From NCBI GenBank assembly GCA_001632435.1, contig KV424057.1, positions 1,337 through 65,336 of the forward strand: a DNA stretch of 64,000 nucleotides, written 5' to 3'. Positions 32,960 through 43,961 of this stretch are shown piece by piece. Every line of letters begins with the position of its first letter. Within the stretch, counting starts at the first letter, position 1. The position numbers and the translations under genes are program-made. The notes beneath the pieces are model-generated. The model ran no database searches and was not told the DNA's origin. It saw only the letters and a list, made by a program, of their open reading frames with translations. Source of the stretch: Calocera cornea HHB12733 (lineage: Eukaryota; Basidiomycota; Dacrymycetes; Dacrymycetales; Dacrymycetaceae).

Positions 32960-34243
32960 CTCTAGTGTGCGGGTGCGGAGTCAGGTATCGGTTGATAGGG
33001 AGCGATTATTTGTTGTGTTTGAGTCGGGGTGCGGGGTGCGCGACTGGGCTGGGGCTGAGGCTTGCGGGGAAGATGTATGCGTGGAATCGTCGTGCGAGGT
33101 ATGGATCCGGGGTATCTGGCGCACACTGCTGGGAGCGGGTTGGGCACTGAGCGGTGGTGGTTGTCCGCAAAGGTGGGTGGGACGGACAAGGGAGGGCGCG
33201 CGGGGGTGAGGGAGGGGAGGGAGAGAAAGAGGAAGATGGGAGGGAAGGGGAATAGGGGAGAAGCCGCGGCGGGATCCGTGGAAGGCTGCGAAGCAGAAGC
33301 GGCCGTCGCCTTGTCGGGGTCGAGAAGCCGCGGGGGTCCGGGTGGCGGTTGCGAGTGCTCTCTGCCGCTGCCGTCAATGAGGGCGAATGTCGAAGCGGTT
33401 GCGTTCCCACCACCGGAGCGTGCACCGTAAAGTGCCTCGTGCCAGCAATCGAGTGGGCACCACAAGCACGCGTTCAGGGTTGCTCCCGCGCCCGCGCCCC
33501 CGGTTGTCAGGCGAGAAAAGAAGGGCGTGGTCGAGCTGCAGGGACCGGCCGGTTAGCGCGCGTTGCTAGGGCGCATAGACCCCTCGCTGATAATATCAAC
33601 GGGTGGGGATTTGGGGTGCAAGAGTTATTGTCGTCCGGGAAAGGCCGGCCCCGGCGCATATGGACACGCTTATTACTGTGCTCGCGAGTGTATACAGTAC
33701 CCGCGCAGCATTATTGTCAACAACGGGCGGCCCCGGCCAGGCGCGTGCGGGACGCGGAGGAATGTGATTTGGCAACGAGAGACACTCCGGAATGTTTGCG
33801 ACCGCGTCGCACCCCATTCAATCCCTTCGCGCGCGACCGGCGCTCTCTCGTAACCCTGCCGGCACCTCCAGCTTGGAGCCTCTTGTATGCGTCGCCTTCT
33901 CTCGTTCTGCCTGTGAGATGGCGCCGTTCGTGCGTATGTCGTGGTGCCAGCACTGTTTGGTCCGAGTGTATGTTTGTATATCTCATGTCGCGGACGCGTT
34001 CTGGTCGGACCCAGTCTGAGACATCAGCACTGACAGCAGCGATACCAGGCTTGTACAGTCTGCTTTATGGCAGTGTGAACATATGTCGTTCGCAGTAAGC
34101 AGAGATTCAGACGTGTATACACATCTGCATCTGAAACGAGTGATGCTCCCCAGCAACGTTATCGCACGAACGCCTTCTCCTCCCACAATGAGGAAGCCGT
34201 CAGCCTGTCCAATTGCAAACTCCGCCCGCGCGCGACCCAGGTC
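32960..34243. other. intergenic upstream of kinesin-4
   Basis: The kinesin promoter region, then GC-rich sequence with overlapping long frames on both strands caused by high GC. None has motifs or consistent splicing. No gene supported. Confidence 0.5.
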
Positions 34244-36340
34244 TTCTGGCGACTTCCGATCACGTCTCCCTGATACAGATACAGTAGGGTGGCGGCTGGT
34301 GGACATTCAAAACCCTGCACTCGCACGCTTGCAATTTGCAACTTGCAAGTTTAGGGCCGGTGGCCCCGCCCGCGTACAAATACCAACGCGAGCGGGATCA
34401 GCCGCGAAGTCCCCCTTCTGTGCGGGCGACCATCGTCATCCCCAGGAGGCTCTCCCTCCGGGGATTGCTCCCTCCTCCCCCCTCCCTGCCCGCTCTGCTG
34501 CAGACTCGGCTCTGCCAGTCTACCGGACGCACTTGGGGTAGCGCCTTCCCAGCTCGTTGACGCTTGCCTTCGTGAGTGACGTCTCCGTGCGTCACTCTGT
34601 GAATGGTGTCACCTCCGCCCGAGCGGGCGGACTACGCCTCATCGCCTCCTACTCCTCGCCTGTCTGTACTCTACTCTACCCTCCCCTCGTCGTCCTCGCC
34701 ACTCTGCCCTTCTCGCTGTTCTTGCTCTGACACCCTCCCGCCCTCCCCGGCCGTGTCTCATACACAGCTGAGGATGCCGGTCAGTGATCCATCCAGCAGG
34801 GTCACTGCATTGCTGGCAGAGGAACCAGCTGTGTATGCGCACGCGTCGCGCGCTCGACTTCTGGGCACTGTCCTGGCTCTCACATCACCCCTTCACCCTG
34901 CCATGGGTGGCTTGATGCATGGACTTTTGCCTGCACTGTCTAGCCCACTGCTTCTGAGAACATCACAGCATGTGTGGTCTCTGCCCTCGGGAGTGTACTG
35001 CACCAGTGGACAGCTCTTCATGCCTGGCTTACATTTGATCAGTCCATTTTTGTGGACAGTGTCCTTCATCTCCCGGGCTTTATCGGCATCAGTTCTCCAC
35101 CAACCCTCGCACTCTGGGGAGACTGCCAGGGCCTCTGCTTCTCTTGTCGGCTTGGCGGGTGATGATGGGCAGTCCTTGCGAATGGTGTCCCGGTGCTTGC
35201 AATAGGCTGACATCAGTCCACCTCTTGCATAGGTTGCTGGGGTCGCAATCGTTCGGAATGTCTGCCCATCACCCAGCCTCACTCAGGGTCTGGCTGCCTC
35301 ATTCCTGGGTGCCCACTTTGTGGAACCAAGGGAGGCGAACTTCTGGCTGCAAGGACTGGCGGGCGCAGTTGACGGACGGCTTGGGCTGTTCCCTGCTTTC
35401 AATACAGTGTATTGAAAGTCATGGACAGCTTGAGCCTCGTGTCCTCTTCATCTTCCCCAATCAGCTTCTGGTCTGGCAACACTGGCTGCAACTCCTCAAT
35501 CTTCAATTTGGCTCTACAGGAGTTTTGAAGTCGCTGCCCCAGCCCTATGGGCTCTACTCGTGGGCGCGCCTCCCCAGGGGCCCTACAGAGTTGACTGTGC
35601 CCATATGAGATCGGGGCCGCCGGCAGCGGCTCTCACCTCCTGAGACTTTGTCTACATTGGTTTCCCCACCAACCACTGTGTTCTCCGATGGACGGCGCTC
35701 CAGTCTTCCTGTCTCTTCCTTTGTTCTGCCTGCTGAGCGATCGGTAGCCCCTCTGAATGTGCCGGTAGTACTTACGGCAAGAGGGCATATGTCCCTATCC
35801 CGTAGGTTCATCGTGCCTGGCCACCTGGAGTCTCGGACGGTCTGCCTTTCGCCCAGATCGTGTCTCTTTCTGAGCTCATGCTGATATCTTCGGTAGTCAG
35901 AACATGGACTGAGAACAACTACGGTCTGGGAGATTGAAGTACATGCGCACGCACGCCCAGCTTGTCGCATCTGGCGGAATGGCACCATGCCCACTGCGAG
36001 ATCGACTGATATTGTTGGGCCTTTCGTCGCGTGTCCTCCTTTCACCCAGTCTCTACTCCTGCTACCTTTCTGGCCATCTCAGCGCTGCAGGCGGTGTGAG
36101 TCTCTCTCTGAAGCTTGTCGGTCTCTACTGCCTGCGCGGGCTGGCGTCCCAGCCCGTCGTCGAAGTGGATGATCATCTGCCTGTACTCAGACAGCGTCTC
36201 CATCTCCTGCACTTCTGGGTGGTCTACTCTACTACTGTCAACCGCCCCAAGGTATCGTCCGCTCCCGTCTTGCTATCTCATGATAAGGGAGGGAAAGTCA
36301 TGCCCCGCTCCGCTTGCTCGCGTCTGCCCCATGTTGCAGT
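34244..36340 (+). repeat. repeat module copy 1 with CpG-poor body
   Basis: Begins TTCTGGCGACTTCCGATCAC, then a GCAACTTGCAAGTTTAGGGC block and CCCGCCCGCGTACAAATACC (near 34367-34384). The same ordered blocks start at 36856 and, inverted, at 55034. The following 34.85-36 kb is visibly poor in CpG and rich in TG/CA. It shares GTGTACTGCACCAGTGGA-like stretches with the body of the inverted copy (53770). No transposase, reverse transcriptase or terminal repeats were recognised. Nature unknown: a worn mobile element or a duplicated promoter-plus-transcript block. Confidence 0.55.
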
Positions 36341-36429
36341 ATGACAACCCCCAAGCTGCTCGAGACGCGCGTGCAATCGCCATCCGTAATGCTGGTCCGT
36401 TCCCCTCCCCCTCCCCCGCCTTCACCAAA

Positions 36430-36735
36430 CCTCACGTCTCCGTCCACGCGGGAAAGTGCTACAATGACACGGACCACACGGACCACCCCGCCTACCCGTT
36501 CTTCATCTCCGCCCATTGGCACAAGGCGCACGGTGCGAGCTGGAGGTGTATCGGCGAGGGGGAGTGGAACGCTTTGTGGTGGATTCGAAGAGGAAAATTG
36601 GGCTGCAGCCGTGGCGGGGCCGTACCTTGAGGGGGGAGAGGGACAGACGACGACCTTGTTTGGAGGGTCGCGAAGATGCTGGGGGATGAGGAGGTGCTCA
36701 CGGTTGAGAGTATCCGTGAGGAAGATTTAAGGTAG
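36430..36735 (+). pseudogene. decayed cupin-like gene
   Basis: One frame reads PFFISAHWHKAHG, the metal-binding HWH..H pattern of the cupin-like gene at 55981 (PPHWHDYHDEH). After a frame change it is readable as ELEVYRRGGVERFVVDSKRK, where the intact gene has IYRDGLWERF. After a TGA (36628-36630) it ends VAKMLGDEEVLTVESIREED before TAG, matching VAKLLGDRKVLTAEDV at the intact C-terminus. Frame changes and the stop mean it is not functional. The upstream limit is uncertain. Repeat module copy 2 starts about 120 bp after its end, the same arrangement as at the intact gene. Confidence 0.45.
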
Positions 36736-36855
36736 TACACATATTAAGTAGCATATATGCGCACCAGATCATACAAACATGACCATTTCGTAAGTGTGGT
36801 GTCCATATGGTACGTCGCTGCGACGCCCAAGAGAAGGGGTGAGACACTCGCAAGG

Positions 36856-37480
36856 TTTCTGGCGACTTCCCGTCACGTGCCCCAAAGTGGTCTCCCGCCG
36901 AGCGGCACAAATTCAATTCCGCCTAAGAATTGCACTTTGCAACTTGAGCGCCGGCGGTTCCGCCCGTCATACAAAGATCCCTCGCGGGCGGGAGCAAGCG
37001 GAAAGTGTGGCTTTCGTCCCCCCCTCCCCTTCCCCTCCCCCTTCCTCCCCAGCAAATGTGCCCTCGCGCGGTCTCTGCCCCTTCCCTCTCTGCACTGCCT
37101 TTCACCCTCCTCTGCTCGGGTTTGAGACCTCTCTCCCCCGTCTCTCCTCTCGGGGCTCGTGTACTGCTGGACGAATCCGGGTGGGCTATGCTGGGCCTGG
37201 CTCGCTCTCCTTCCCCGCGGGCGGGTCACTGCCCATGCCGCCCGCGCGTGGACCTGGTCTGCGATGGCTTGCGGGAGAGCGTACCCCGCAGCTGCTTCTT
37301 CGCGGTCTTTGGGAGCAAGTCGTTGTATCCCATGACTGACGACGAATGTATGTCAGCTGTATGGACGCCCCGCCGCGGCCATCGCATGTTCGGTGTTGAC
37401 TCGGGCACTGAGCACTCGCTCTGTCGATCCGCCCATACGGGATCCTCTTCAGCCTTGCCATGTCGGTCTCTGTAGCTGAG
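36856..37480 (+). repeat. repeat module copy 2
   Basis: Starts TTTCTGGCGACTTCCCGTCA. It continues with the GCAACTTGAGCGCCGGCGG and CCGCCCGTCATACAAAGA blocks, GCAAATGTGCCCTCGCGCGG and, near 37290-37360, GCTGCTTCTTCGCGGTCTTT then CCCATGACTGACGACGAATG. All are found in the same order in the inverted copy at 55034-54440. Same strand as copy 1. Confidence 0.6.
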
Positions 37481-38480
37481 GGTGAAGCCCCATCCACACC
37501 AGCCCTATACTCTGAAAGCACCAGTGCTCAAGTCGGTCTGTTCATGCAGGCGATGACCCACCATAGATGGACCCTTGCCTTCCAGCCCACTTACTCCGCT
37601 TGACTGCTATCAAGGGATCGTCCATTCGAAGTAGGCTACACAACTTGTCATGGGAAGCGGTGTACGCCTACCGTCTGGGGCAGAGTCTCTGGTTTTGCTG
37701 TTCTTCTGCTGGTCTACTTGGTGGATGAGTGGAACATTGCCTAACCTCGCTGTCCTCTCGCCATCTGTGGTCAGACCCGTGTGCTCGCGGCTGAAACGTT
37801 GAGGAGGTGTGGCATGGCCACTCCATCAGCGCGACCATGTCTACAGTACTCGGACAAGGGCAGACATGGGCACTGTTCCTTTGTTTGCGGCTTGGCATCT
37901 CCGGTTTCCTGGTAGAGGATGGACCGTGTGGCTGGTCCCCCTGGCCCCAAGCTCGCCACTTGCAGTGCATACTGTACGCTGCATAGCCCAAGCCGTGGGG
38001 ACGGGGAGCTCGCACGCGTCCCCTCCAATTACCATTCTATGGATGGCTTCTACGGATGAAGACGCACTCCCATGAGCATCATTTCCGGTGCCCGATGCAC
38101 GGCTGCACGCCGCACAAGTGGGTGTCTTGCTGATCCGGTGCTTTTGTCATGTGGCATGATCCCCTGCCTTCTCTGGCCGTCTAGCCCTGTCTGTCTCCCT
38201 GTCTCCCTGTCTGCTGTCCGCTGTCCGCTGTCTCCCGGTCACGTACGGGGCACCACATTGCCGCCCGAACGGGCTTCTCGCCAGTCGCTAGCATTAGTCG
38301 ACTGAGTGGTGTCCGGAGGTGTCCGGGTGCCTCGCATCGACTGGCACTGCACGCCGGTGCTCTTCTATTCTGTATTCTGTCCGAGCTCTACCAGTCCATG
38401 AGCGCCGCATGACTTTCTGAGGGAGGCGGGATTCATGCCCCACGCGCGCAGCACGCTGCGAGGCGGCGACGGGCAGACCG
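37481..38480. other. non-coding continuation of module copy 2
   Basis: CpG-poor to mixed sequence without motif-bearing frames. Near 38190-38240 there is a short run of CCCTGTCT/CTGTCCG units. Confidence 0.45.
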
Positions 38481-38724
38481 CCGGGTGGTCACGTCGTACA
38501 GTGCATATGGCATGAGCCTGCATCGGCCCTCCTCACTACTTCAGTTCCCACATGCCCGCCCGAGCTGCCCGCCGCTCGCCGTGCGGCCTCGCGCAACCTC
38601 AACCTGTTTCTTGCCAGTCCCGCCTCCCGCTCGGGCTGATGGGGACTGGCGACTGGCGCCCGCGCACGGAGGGGACAGTACAGTATGCTCATCCGCCGAG
38701 ACGGCACTCGGCCAGCCGCCAGCG

Positions 38725-38771
38725 CCCCCTCTCCCTCTCCCTCTCCCTCTCCCTCTCCCTCTCCCTCTCTC
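38725..38771. repeat. (CCCTCT)n microsatellite
   Basis: About eight uninterrupted copies of the hexamer CCCTCT/CTCCCT on the plus strand; non-coding. Confidence 0.9.
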
Positions 38772-38818
38772 GTATGTCTGGAGCCTCGAGCCGCGGGTCT
38801 ACGGTACTACACAGTGCC

Positions 38819-38836
38819 CAGCAGCAGCAGCAGCAG
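38819..38836. repeat. (AGC)n microsatellite
   Basis: Six AGC units immediately before AGAGTC. Confidence 0.85.
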
Positions 38837-38899
38837 AGTCAGTCCATGCTCATGCGCAGCAAGTGCCTCTCACTGACTCGGCACACCTCGCAGCTGTCC

Positions 38900-39030
38900 T
38901 ACAGTACAGTCTCTACAGTGTCTACAGTGTCTGCAGTGTCTGCAGTGTCTGCAGTGTCTGCAGTGTCTGCAGTATCTACAGTATCTACAGTATCTGCAGT
39001 ATCTACAGTATCCACAGTGTCTGCAGTACA
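38900..39030. repeat. 9-bp minisatellite TGTCTGCAG/TATCTACAG
   Basis: About fourteen copies of a 9-mer with two alternating variants (TGTCTGCAG and TATCTACAG) in blocks. It gives repetitive frames on both strands, including a CRYCRHCRHC frame on minus, that are by-products of the 9-bp period. No gene supported. Confidence 0.9.
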
Positions 39031-39201
39031 GGACAGGACGTGCGAGGCTCGCCCGTCTCGGCAAGGCGGACGCAGGCTGATCGTGCTCGTCCGAGTCCGA
39101 GCCCCTGCAGCCAGTGCCCAGCTGCCAGCTGCCAGTCCAGGTGCTCTACCGCCCTCGGCTCCCGGCTGCCTCCCGCCGAGCGGCTCTGCTCTCCCCAAGC
39201 C

Positions 39202-39257
39202 CAAGCAAGCACCAGCAAGCACCAGCAAGCACCAGCAAGCACCAGCAAGCACCAGCA
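39202..39257. repeat. 10-bp repeat CAAGCACCAG
   Basis: Five to six tandem copies of CAAGCACCAG; followed near 39335 by GGCTGGCTGGCTGG. Confidence 0.9.
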
Positions 39258-39259
39258 CG

Positions 39260-40161
39260 TCCCGTTTCCAGCTGACGACGATCATGCACAAGCCAGGCCG
39301 TGTACTGTAACGGTGGCAGTTGGCTGGTTTGTTTGTTGGCTGGCTGGCTGGGTTGTTCGTTGACTTCTGCTCGCGCTGGGTGGGCGTACGCTCCGCAGTA
39401 CCCAGTAGCACTGCACTGCTGTAGCCGGTGCTGCCTGGGTGCTGCGAGCAATATTGTCAGGGTCGGACAACCGATCACATGACATGCCATGGCTTGTATT
39501 TCACGTTAAGTGAACTGCCATGATAAGATAAGGGTAGGAGACCGGCGGTTCGGATGAGTCATGTGTGCCCTGGACGGACCATGCTGAAGGGGAGTGGGGG
39601 GCAAGGGGTTGGAACGGTACAGTTCCGCCCGGGGGTGGCCGCCAGTCACTAGTAGTCATTGGAGGGTGACCGACCCGGGCAGGGCCGGTTAGTCATCCCG
39701 TGGTGTCAGCGAGGGGGTGACTAAGGGCACCGCCACGCGGTTCTTCCCCCGCCGGCATTGGGGGGACGCGCGTTTGGCGGCCGGCCGGTGGGGAGCGGAC
39801 TGGAGTGGGAGTGAGGCGGGGCTGTGCAGATGCGGGATGGATGGACGGACGGGGACGAGGGCGCGGGCGCGGGAGCGGAGGAATTGGAAGGGTGTGATGG
39901 GTGGCCAGCCCCGTGTGCGTGTCTGTGACTGCGGGTGCCGACCAGGGTCTCTCCTCCCTCTCCCTCTCCCTCTCCTCCCCTCTCTCCCGCTCTCCCGGTC
40001 ACTCGTCACTCGTCACTCACCAGCACCTTCCCCTTCCCCCTTCCCGCTGCACGCTCCGATCGACGTTCATCTGTCCCCAGCGCGATCGGACACGCGGAAC
40101 ACTCCCATCGCTCATCCCACCGTCACCACCCCGACCCCCGCTCGGCAGAGCACTCCCTCCA
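39260..40161. promoter_or_regulatory. upstream region of the gene at 40162
   Basis: Non-coding. A long pyrimidine tract (about 39945-40010, CTCC/CTCT units) and a CACTCGT triplication (about 40009-40020) lie 140-220 bp before the start codon. CT-rich tracts at this position mark transcription starts in many filamentous fungi. No TATA box seen. Confidence 0.45.
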
Positions 40162-43110
40162 ATGGACAACCCCAACGCCAACGCCAACGCCAACGCCAAC
40201 GGCTCCAACATCCCCTGGATGCCGCAGTACACCACGCCGTACGACCCCTCCCTCTCCTTCCCCGCCCCTCCCGCAGCCGCAGCAACAGCAGCGTCGATAG
40301 AGGAGCAGCGCGTCCGGCTCGAGCTCGCGCGCGAGACCATCAAGCTGCGCGAACTCGAGCTCCAGATCGCAGCCGAGAAGAGGAGGGAGAGGGAGGCAGA
40401 GCTCGCTCTCGCCCATCTGCACGGCGGGGGCGGGGGCGCACAGGGGTCCGGCAGTGCAGGGGGTGCGGGTGGGCCGAGCCCCACGGGCCACGCGCAGGGC
40501 AGCCCACACGCCGCCCGGCCCCTCCAGCCGCAGCATTCCGGCAGCCAGCAACAACACCAGCCGTACAACACCACCTTCTCCGCGGGCGGCATGCCCTTCC
40601 CCGGCCCGGGCTCGGGCGGCAGCGGCGGCGAGCACCAACAGCCCAACTTTGACTTCTCAAACTTCCCGCTGGACTTCCTTGCTGCTGGCATGGGCAACTG
40701 GGGGATGCCCGGGGGCGCGCCGGCCAGCAACCCCAGCAGCAACAGCGCCCAGCAGCAGCAGCAGCAGCAGCAGAACGAGCTCAGCCTGTCCGTCGGCGGG
40801 AGCGCGATGAACCTCTCCTCGCTCACCATGGGCCTGTCGGACGCGTCCTTCCCCCTCGACGTCGGCGTCGCCGTCGACGACGCCGCGTTCGACGACATCC
40901 TCGCCGAGCTCCTGCAGAACGAGCCGAGCTACGTCCCGCCCCCGCCCCAGGCCCAGCCCGACACCCCCGTCGACGAGCTCTCCCCGGACGATGTCGCGCA
41001 CTCGCCCGACCCCCTGGCCGGAAGCGGCAAGGGCTCCCCCTCCGCCTCTGCCTCAGCGTCCAACGACGACTCCCGCGCGGTCAACGCCGCCGCGGGCGCC
41101 ATGGCCCCGGGCGGCATCCCGGCCCTGGGCCAGATCCACAACGGCGCCCCCGCGAGCATCTTCGACCAGACAAAGGCCCTCGTCTCCCGCATCGCCGGCG
41201 TCGGCGCGTTCGACACCGGCCCCGCACCGCGCTTCTCCCCGACCGATGGCTCCGCCTCGGGCACGGGCACGGGCTCGGGCTCCGGCTCGGGCAGTGTGGG
41301 CACCTCGCCCGAGACGGCGCTCGTGCCCAGCAGCGCGAGCAGCGTTGGCAGCGCAGGCGCTGGGCAGGCGCAGCAAGCGGCCCCGACGCAGCTGCCGACG
41401 ACGAAGCGGAGCAAGAAGTTGCTGCTGGAGCAGCTCGCCTCGTGCGCCTCGTGCGGCGCCGGCATCGCCAAGCTCCTCCTGCGCGGCACGAAGCCGGAGC
41501 TGGACGAGGCGTTCGACATGCACTACCTGTGCGCCTCGTGCGCGCCCGCCGTCCCCGCCCAGCAGGGCGTGCGCAAGCGCGTCAAGCAGACAGAGGACAC
41601 GACCCTGCCGACAGTGTGCGACGTCTGCCTCCGCACCCGCGGCCGCGGCGGCGTCGTCCCCCGGCGCGAGGGCGCCGTGCTCCAGTTCGCGGTCGAGGTC
41701 GTCTGCCTGCCCTGCACGGACAAGTACAAGCGCTGCTCGGACTGCGGCGGCGGCAGCGGCCGGCTCGGCGTCGGCAAGTGGCGGTGCAGGGAGCTGTTTG
41801 ACGAGGGCAGGAAGACGTGCAATTTGAGTCATGCCAGGTAAGCCTAAGCCCTGCTTCTCCCGCGGTCCTTGCATTGGCAGTCCTACTCCGTACTCCGTAC
41901 TCCCCGGCTGGGGTGGGCATGCGCTGACCCGCGTGTGCAGGCTCGGCACGGGCGAGCTCGAGCTCGCCGTGTGGGAGGTGCCGGACGACGTGGAGCAAGA
42001 GCTGCAGATCGAGACTGTGCTGAACGCGTGCGAGAACCTGTGGAGGGAGAACGTGCTGCGCATGGCCGTGCCCGAGATCCTCGACAGCGACGCGGAGAGC
42101 CCGCTCGGGCTAAAGACATTCAACGACATACAGCACAAGATCCTCCAGCACGGGTGGCCCGCACGCGACTTTGTCATGCGCGACGAGACCTACTCCGGAC
42201 AGCGCAAGTACCTCGCCCTCACCTGGGCGAAGAACAGGTGCGTCCCCTTTTCCTCTTGTGCCACCGCGTCCGCGACGCGCGCTGACGCCCGCCCAGGCCC
42301 CGCAGGGGCAAGACGACGACGATCGGCGAGCGCACGGGAAAGGTCGTCAAGGACGACGACTGGCTGTTTGCAAACATCAGGCGCACACGCATCTTCGCCC
42401 CCGCCGGCTCGATGCTCGTCGGCATCTGGCTCAGCCACTGGGACATGAACCGTGCGTCTCTCTCACTCTGCCTTTGCGTGTGCGAAAGGAACAGTGCGAA
42501 ACTGAGCCCCCCGTGCAAACCCTTGTCTAGGCCGCACCATCCATATCTCCACCTCGTCCCCCTTCGACCCCGGCGACCTCGAGGACCGCTCCGTCGTCGC
42601 CATCGCCGAGACGCTCAACAGGATCATCACCACCGGGTCGAACGACGCGGCCGCGATCCTCCCGCCCGCCCACGTCTGGGTCACGTACAACGAGCTCTCG
42701 CCCGTCATCGAGCAGCGCATGGAGGACGCGCTCATAAAAAAGAAGGGCTTCTTCCCGCTCGACGAGTACGTCCAGCGCTTCCCAGACGTAAAGCGCGACG
42801 ACTTCATAGAGCCAAAATACACCCGCGTCGTAAAGGCCACAGGCTGGAAGCAGGGCGACCCAGGCCTCGACACCCCCGTCCACATCCTCGTAAAGACCCT
42901 CGGAAAGAGCATGAACTGGTACAGGCTCCAGAAGCTCAAGATGCAGGAGGTGAGTGCCCCCGTTGCTCCCTGTCAACCCCGCTTGCTAAAGTGTTTCCCG
43001 CCCCCCCCCGCGGCTCTCGCCACTCCCAGATGCACGAGAAGCGCGTCATGAGCCAGCTCGTGAGGAAGCGCAAGGCGCTCGAGGAGGAGGAGGTCAGCCA
43101 CAGGCACTAG
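40162..43110 (+). CDS. basidiomycete-type cysteine-rich protein, function unknown
   Basis: Five exons, about 870 residues; start chosen at MDNPNANANANANG, where the upstream frame is low-complexity. The first 500 residues are Ala/Gly/Ser/Gln-rich and disordered, with one predicted helix (EEQRVRLELARETIKLRELE). From 41440 come ordered Cys pairs: CASCGAG, LCASCAP, CDVCLRTRG, CLPCTDKYKRCSDCGGG and KWRCRELFDEGRKTC, which would bind two or three zincs. The C-terminal 250 residues are dense and globular (LKTFNDIQHKILQHGW, RRTRIFAPAGSMLVGIWLSH, VHILVKTLGKSMNWYRLQKL), ending HEKRVMSQLVRKRKALEEEE. I recognise no named domain. The Gln/Ala-rich N-terminus plus zinc-binding core suggests a nuclear regulator, which is inference only. 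Confidence 0.8.
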
Positions 43111-43961
43111 AAAAAGGCCCCCCCCTATCGACCTCTCGTCTGTTTTCTTGGTGGGTCACCCTGTGGTCGACGCCCTCGACCTCTGAATAGGATAGGATGG
43201 CGGGATATGCACACTTGGTTTCGTTCGGGCTCTTCGTCTCGTTTCTCTTTCCCGTTTGCCTGACCGCTGATACTGATCGCTGAGACATGGCTCCAAACGT
43301 CGCGTACTGTACGAGATTATGTACTAATTGAAATGTGGGACTCTCGCGTGCCTGGCTCGCGGCGTTGGCGGTCCTTTTAGCTCTCGTCCGGCTGTCCTCT
43401 GCTCATCAAGCCAATCAGAGAATCAGAAGGAACAGCTATCGTAGGCTCCCACAACCCCGGCATCTCGTGGCAGCAGCGTCAGCCCCGCCCCTGGATGCTG
43501 TCAACGCAGGGATTCAAGCGGCCTCCGCGTTCTTGGCGGCGGCCGCGGGTCGTGCCATCATTGCGCCCCTTCGGTCTATCTCCCCCTCCGCCGGTTGGCT
43601 GGCCGTCACATCACTACCGCGGGAAGGCGCGGAGCCAGATAGATGAAAAGAGCGAGCGCGGGCCAGCCCAATTCAAAAGATAGGCGGCGGCAATCGGCGA
43701 ATGAATGGGCGCTACAGGGTCCTCCCCGCCCATTGGCGGAAATCTCGTGTTGGTTTATCCAGGGTAGGGGTCCCCGTCGCGCCCTCCAACTGACGGATAG
43801 GGACGCGAGAAGCAAGACAGGCACGCGAAGACGATAAGAAGCACCACGGCCAGCATTCACCCATGGGCCACGCAGCTCCAGCGCACGCCCGTGTCCTTCG
43901 CGCGCCTCCCTACCCCGGGCACTGTACATCTCCTTCTTCCGCGCACTTTTAAACTCCAAGA
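43111..43961. promoter_or_regulatory. intergenic, promoter region of transporter
   Basis: 3' flank of the Cys-rich gene, then the transporter promoter. An inverted CCAAT motif (CCCATTGGCGG near 43729) and a similar GGTTGGC lie 200-370 bp before the ATG at 43962. TTTTAAAC just upstream of the start may serve as a TATA-like element. Motif roles are inferred. Confidence 0.4.

Noticed and set aside
32962..33465. GC-rich overlapping frames upstream of kinesin on both strands
   Set aside because: High GC depletes stop codons; Pro/Ser/Arg-only composition and no splicing or domain support.
35586..35600. CAGAGTTGACTGTG resembling a MITE end
   Set aside because: Only about 13 bases match the MITE terminus, with no TA flank and no partner inverted repeat nearby.
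36115..36630. 171-residue plus-strand frame as an intact gene
   Set aside because: Only its last third resembles the cupin family, and the family signal continues past its stop and changes frame, so a pseudogene fits better.
38870..39064. Minus-strand frame with CRYCRHC repeats resembling a cysteine-rich peptide
   Set aside because: It is a by-product of the 9-bp minisatellite, whose period keeps all frames open; no signal peptide, no splice or promoter context.
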